Below, one piece after another: positions 60,391-64,000 of a stretch of 64,000 bases of DNA. The number at the start of each line of letters is the position of its first letter. Within the stretch, counting starts at the first letter, position 1. The translations under genes were made by a program, and so were the position numbers. Origin of the DNA: JBBDXI01 sp040902425 (lineage in GTDB: Bacteria; Planctomycetota; Phycisphaerae; Phycisphaerales; UBA1924); NCBI GenBank assembly GCA_040902425.1, contig JBBDXI010000045.1, positions 71,442-135,441 of the forward strand, in the 5' to 3' direction. The notes under the pieces were generated by a model. The model saw only the letters and a program-made list of their open reading frames with translations. It made no database searches and was not told the DNA's origin.

Positions 60391-60661
60391 ATCGCTGGTT
60401 CAAGTACTCCTCAATCTTCTCCGCCTTCCTCAAGAGAAAGGGCACGTGCCGGTCCGTCGCGTCCGCAAACCGCGCCAGCACTCGCGTCGTCTGCTCGAAC
60501 TCCTCCGCGAACTTCGTGTGCTCCTGGTCGCGCCAGGTCTGCCCCAGCTCCTGCATCTTGGCCAGCATCACCGACATCTGGTCCCGAACCAGCCCGTTGA
60601 ACCGCTTCAGCTCCTGCGCAAACCGCCGAAGCTCGCCCGGATCGACAACAGCCTTGCCCAT
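60389..60661 (-). CDS. WXG100-like protein
   Basis: 90 residues from the ATG at 60661. LRRFAQELKRFNGLVRDQMS is the first helix; LGQTWRDQEHTKFAEEFEQT is the turn with an aromatic and the second helix, matching WXG100 spacing with TWRDQ in place of W-x-G-x-A. Length and helical content match ESAT-6/CFP-10-type proteins. It precedes the coiled-coil, small WXG-like and EssC-like genes on the same strand. Confidence 0.7.
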   Translation of the reverse strand: MGKAVVDPGELRRFAQELKRFNGLVRDQMSVMLAKMQELGQTWRDQEHTKFAEEFEQTTRVLARFADATDRHVPFLLRKAEKIEEYLNQR

Positions 60662-60783
60662 CACGCACCTCGTTCCTGTCGGCCGCCGACTCCACGCCCG
60701 CTGATCGTACCGCGCGCGGGCGACCCGGCGGGCAACCACCCGTCCCTCGTCCTCAGCCTGCGAGACCCCCACCCCCGGCCCCC

Positions 60784-62055
60784 TCACCGCAGCGTCACGC
60801 GGATCCGCGAGTACAGCAGCGGGTAGTCCACGCGGCAGCGGAACACGCGGAACTCCTCCACGTTCCACCCCATCCGGTCCGTCGCGTACCTCAGCATCTC
60901 CGCGTACCGCGGCAGCAGCGGCGTCCGCGCCGCGTCCGCGCCCTCGCCAAGATACTCCGCCCTCTCCGCCAGCGGCAGGAGGTCGGTCTCCCGGAACTCC
61001 AGCGAGCCGTCCATCGGCGTCGCGTACACCCGCACCTCCGGCGGGCGCTTCCCCCAGACGCTGCGGTGCATCAGCACATCCGCCATGAACACCTCGATCG
61101 GGATGTCCACCGACTTCGCCAGCGACAGCTCCCACCCCCCACCCCCCTCCACGCTCCCCGGCACGCCCGTGTCCGCCCGCCCCGCCTCGCCCGTGAAGTA
61201 CGTCACCTCTCCCGACGGCCCCACGTGCTCGCTCACCAGCTCGTGGCAGCGGTACCCCTGCGCGCTGACGCGCAGGCGGAACTCCGGCAGCGGGCGCGAG
61301 CAGAAGTCCCGCAGAAGCCCGATCGCGTCCGGCCCCGTCTCACGCGGGTCCAGGGGCTCCGGCGGGCTCACCACCGCCGGGCCGCCGGGCTGCACCGTGC
61401 GCGCCCGGTACGCCGTCGTGTGAAGGGGCACCGACCGGCGCGTCCGCCGAACCCCGGCCATCCCCTTGATGAACACCGTGTCCAGCAGCCCCGCGCCGCC
61501 CGGCCCGGCGCTGGGGTGCATGATCCTCGCCCCGCAGACCACCCGCGCCTGCCGCCCCCACAAGAGCGACGTCGCGCGGAACGCCGCCCGCTTGTGCTTC
61601 AGGTCCGCCGCCCCCCCACCGCCCCCTCTCCCGGCCTCCCGCTCCGCCCCGCCGAACTCCGAGACCATCGTCTCGAACGCGTCGCGGCTCCCGGCGTGCG
61701 TCGCCACCGACTCCTCGAACCGCCGGTACATCGCCCGCGCCCGATCGATCGCCGCGCCCGGCACGCCCCGCTGCGCGGAGGCCGCGAAGAACCGCTCCAT
61801 CGCGCGCCGACCGGGCAGCAGCGAGGCCAGCGCCCGCGCATCCGGCGTCGTCGCCGCGCTGTACACGCTCCAGCTCAGCTTCTTGTCCAGGCCCAGCAGC
61901 CGCTGCAGCTCCGACGCCCGCATCACCGGCGGCCGGAGCCCCTCCAGGATCGCGGCGAGCGCGGGCCGCAGCTCCCCCAGGACCCCTTCGATCTCCTGCT
62001 CGAAGGGAACCCCGACGTTCGCGGTGTGATCGGGTTCGACGGTGGCTGGATTCAT
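60784..62055 (-). CDS. hypothetical protein at the head of the type VII-like operon
   Basis: 423 residues, no signal peptide or membrane helix. Not recognised. The N-terminal part (about 15-130) is helical; ASELQRLLGLDKKLSWSVYS near 47 looks like a small helical domain. Residues about 190-330 seem beta-rich. A Gly-rich linker (REAGRGGGGGAADLKHK) lies at about 140. It could be a transcription factor or a cargo adaptor. The gap to the WXG100-like gene is 122 bp. Confidence 0.6.
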   Translation of the reverse strand: MNPATVEPDHTANVGVPFEQEIEGVLGELRPALAAILEGLRPPVMRASELQRLLGLDKKLSWSVYSAATTPDARALASLLPGRRAMERFFAASAQRGVPGAAIDRARAMYRRFEESVATHAGSRDAFETMVSEFGGAEREAGRGGGGGAADLKHKRAAFRATSLLWGRQARVVCGARIMHPSAGPGGAGLLDTVFIKGMAGVRRTRRSVPLHTTAYRARTVQPGGPAVVSPPEPLDPRETGPDAIGLLRDFCSRPLPEFRLRVSAQGYRCHELVSEHVGPSGEVTYFTGEAGRADTGVPGSVEGGGGWELSLAKSVDIPIEVFMADVLMHRSVWGKRPPEVRVYATPMDGSLEFRETDLLPLAERAEYLGEGADAARTPLLPRYAEMLRYATDRMGWNVEEFRVFRCRVDYPLLYSRIRVTLR

Positions 62056-62205
62056 GGCCGCGGGATCCTCAGGCCAAGGATACCAGAAATCAGCGATTGT
62101 CTACACAAAATGTTTTATGAAGTGGTTCAAGAAACTATTGACTCGGCATCGCCCGGCAGTAGCTTTGGACAGACCGCCAGAGCACCCCGCGACAAGGAGG
62201 GCATC

Positions 62206-63579
62206 GTGAGCAGATCGACCACCAGACGGTTCGGCCGCCGTAGCCAACTTCCCGCCGTGGGCGCCACGATCGCACTTCTCGCCGGGTCCGCCGCGGCCCA
62301 GCCGTGCAGCCCGGAGTGGGGGGCGCTGGGGGCCGGATTGGCGGGAGGCCCCGCGAACGACCTCGTGGTCTTCAACGATGGCAACGGCCCGGCCATCTAC
62401 GTGGGAGGCGGCTTCAACAACGCCGGCGGCGCTCCGGCCAACCGCATCGCCCGATGGGATGGCCAGGCGTGGTCCACGCTGGGGACCGGCGTAAACCTCA
62501 CCATCATCGCCATGACCCTCTTCGACGACGGCGGCGGCCTCGCCCTGTACGCCGGCGGCGTGTTCACCACACCCGCAACCCGCATCGCCAAGTGGGACGG
62601 CCAATCGTGGTCGCCGCTGGGCAGCGGCGCGAGCAGCAACGTCCAGGCCCTCACCGTCTTCAACGACGGCACCGGCCCCGCCCTTTACGCCGGCGGCGTC
62701 TTCATCAACGCCGGCGGCCTCGAGGTCAACCGCGTCGCCAGGTGGAACGGCCAGGCATGGTCGCAACTGGGCATCGGCGTGAACGGCACCATCCAGCACC
62801 TCATGGTCTTCGATGACGGCACCGGCGCTGCCCTGTACGCCTGCGGCTTCTTCACCGAGGCCGGCGGCGTGCCCGGCACGGCCTACCTCGCCCGGTGGAA
62901 CGGGCAGGCCTGGTCCGGCGTGGGGACCGGCGTGGACGGCGTCACGCGGGCCATCGGCGCCTACGACGACGGCGACGGCCCCGCTCTCTACGCCGCCATC
63001 GATTGGTACGCCATCCCCACGGGCGTTCCGACCAGCCGCGTCGCCAAGTGGGACGGCGAGTCATGGTCCGAGGTCGGCCCCAGCCCGAGCAACGGCTCGA
63101 TCGTTGACTTCGCCGTCTTCGACGACGGCACCGGCGGCGGCCCCGCGCTCTACGCTGCCGGCACGTTCACCAGCGTCGGCGGCCTCTCCGCCAACCGCAT
63201 CGCCAAGTGGAACGGCGAGGTGTGGTCGCCGCTGGGCTCCGGCATCACCGGCGGCGGCAACGTGGTCAACTCGCTGGCCATCTTCGACCAGGGCGCCGGC
63301 CCCGCCCTCTTCGCCGCGGGCGGCTTCGCCACCGCGGGACCGATCGCGGCGTCGCGGATCGCCCTCTGGCAGGGCTGCCCCCCCGCCCCGACCTGCTACC
63401 CCAACTGCGACGACTCCACGCAGGCCCCCATCCTCAACGTCGCCGACTTCGGCTGCTTCCTCACGAAGTACGCCGCCGGCGACCCCTATGCCAACTGCGA
63501 CGACAGCACCCAGGCCCCGGTCCTCAACGTCGCCGATTTCGGCTGCTTCCTCACCAGGTACGCCGCCGGCTGCCCCTGA
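62206..63579 (+). CDS. secreted beta-propeller-like protein with paired GC-type dockerin repeats
   Basis: 457 residues from the GTG at 62206, with AAGGAGG 5 nt upstream. Signal peptide ends LLAGSAAAQ (about 32). Seven or eight repeats of about 48 residues follow, such as GPALYAGGVFINAGGLEVNR with VARWNGQAWSQLG, a blade-like repeat. The C-terminus (about 400-457) has two YANCDDSTQAPVLNVADFGC units ending in AAGC-P, the same anchor type as the protein at 38503. Probably surface-exposed. A TTGACT...TAGCTT pair lies upstream at about 62134-62161. Confidence 0.85.
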   Translation: MSRSTTRRFGRRSQLPAVGATIALLAGSAAAQPCSPEWGALGAGLAGGPANDLVVFNDGNGPAIYVGGGFNNAGGAPANRIARWDGQAWSTLGTGVNLTIIAMTLFDDGGGLALYAGGVFTTPATRIAKWDGQSWSPLGSGASSNVQALTVFNDGTGPALYAGGVFINAGGLEVNRVARWNGQAWSQLGIGVNGTIQHLMVFDDGTGAALYACGFFTEAGGVPGTAYLARWNGQAWSGVGTGVDGVTRAIGAYDDGDGPALYAAIDWYAIPTGVPTSRVAKWDGESWSEVGPSPSNGSIVDFAVFDDGTGGGPALYAAGTFTSVGGLSANRIAKWNGEVWSPLGSGITGGGNVVNSLAIFDQGAGPALFAAGGFATAGPIAASRIALWQGCPPAPTCYPNCDDSTQAPILNVADFGCFLTKYAAGDPYANCDDSTQAPVLNVADFGCFLTRYAAGCP

Positions 63580-63913
63580 GCCGCCCGTAATCGCCGGCCG
63601 CGCCGCCCTGTCACCCGGGGGAGCGCTTCAACATCGGCCCGCCCGGCGGCAGCCGCCCCGGCGAGCCCACCGCGCCCACGCCGCGTCGCTCGAAACCCCG
63701 TCAGCATGAGTTCGTGTCCATCGGCGCCTGCCCTCGCCCGGGTGGCACCGCCATTGCCCCGTCCCGGCCCCACCGCAGGACCTCCGATTTCGACGCCGCG
63801 GATGCCCCACGCCGCCCGCCCCGGGCAATCGCGCCCTCTCCGTGAGACATGAGCCCGTGGACTCTCATAGTCTCTACCGCCCTTACCGCGCGCCAGCTCC
63901 GGGCCGAACCAGC
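63580..63913. other. intergenic stretch, no gene recognised
   Basis: About 330 bp between the dockerin gene and a possible start at 63914. It is less GC-rich near 63840-63880. No tRNA, terminator with a T-tract or repeat family seen elsewhere in the window was found. Confidence 0.4.
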
Positions 63914-64000
63914 ATGACCCACCCCCGCAAGCCCCCCACTACCCGCCGCCCCCCCGCCGAGGGCCGCCACCCCCCCACCCCCCCACCGCCGCCCCAACCC
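63914..64000 (+). CDS. possible 5' end of a gene running off the window
   Basis: An ATG at 63914 opens a frame MTHPRKPPTTRRPPAEGRHP that is still open at the window end. The sequence is extremely Pro/Arg-rich, so it could be the disordered start of a real protein or plain GC-rich noise. No ribosome site is clear. Confidence 0.25.
   Translation, partial: MTHPRKPPTTRRPPAEGRHPPTPPPPPQP

Overview
The window is about 64 kb of very GC-rich DNA (roughly 70% or more by eye, with one visibly lower-GC stretch near 32.1-35.1 kb). It looks chromosomal and fits a member of the Planctomycetota, probably class Phycisphaerae. The clues are two secreted proteins ending in paired 'GC-type dockerin' repeats (CYANCD...LNVADFGCFL), several small proteins with a CPxCGYxLxGL zinc ribbon fused to membrane helices, a Minf_1886-family protein, and heavy loading with short palindromic repeats of a kind I associate with planctomycete genomes. 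No plasmid or prophage core is visible. The taxonomic call is inference; no rRNA is present.

Layout. 0-3 kb: FeoB tail, a small membrane protein inside an inverted repeat, a STAS protein, rsmE and an Ala/Pro-rich membrane protein. 3-8.4 kb: secreted ADP-ribosylglycohydrolase-like protein, gmd, a GT39-like glycosyltransferase and a membrane-anchored dual-specificity phosphatase. 8.5-20.1 kb: housekeeping genes recR, rpoN, pyrB and uvrA around a cluster of zinc-ribbon membrane proteins. 20.2-22.5 kb: outer-membrane beta-barrel protein and a DUF1570 HExxH protein. 22.7-27.4 kb: a four-gene metal ABC transporter operon (binding lipoprotein, ATPase, two permeases) in which both permeases carry a C-terminal DtxR-like domain, with a palindrome at its promoter. 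27.5-32 kb: tRNA-Ala(TGC), conserved hypotheticals, a small protein followed by a truncated nucleotidyltransferase remnant, and a polytopic glycosyltransferase-like protein. 32.1-35.1 kb: an accessory island bounded by an 11-bp inverted repeat, with an IS1-like transposase, ribbon-helix-helix and winged-helix type proteins, a HicB-like pair and clear intrinsic terminators. 35.1-43.8 kb: EamA and AI-2E-type transporters, a dockerin protein, Minf_1886, AAG glycosylase, DoxX, PilZ, cytochrome P460 and GNAT. 44-51.8 kb: thioesterase, radA, a giant AsmA-like protein and a LOG-family protein. 51.9-54.4 kb: an operon headed by a GbsR-type regulator and containing a frameshifted DUF2071-like gene. 54.5 kb: SRAP. 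55.4-62.1 kb: an operon resembling a type VII (WXG100/EssC) secretion system. 62.2-63.6 kb: a second dockerin protein.

Three themes stand out. First, at least four families of short palindromic or tandem repeats sit between genes and also in frame inside essential genes (recR, rpoN, uvrA three times, radA, the EssC-like ATPase gene). Second, many genes have a TANNNT hexamer exactly 6 nt before the start codon, which suggests widespread leaderless transcription. Third, the EssC-like ATPase with small WXG100-size partners is the best candidate here for a poorly described system. All functions are read from motifs by eye; no database search was run.
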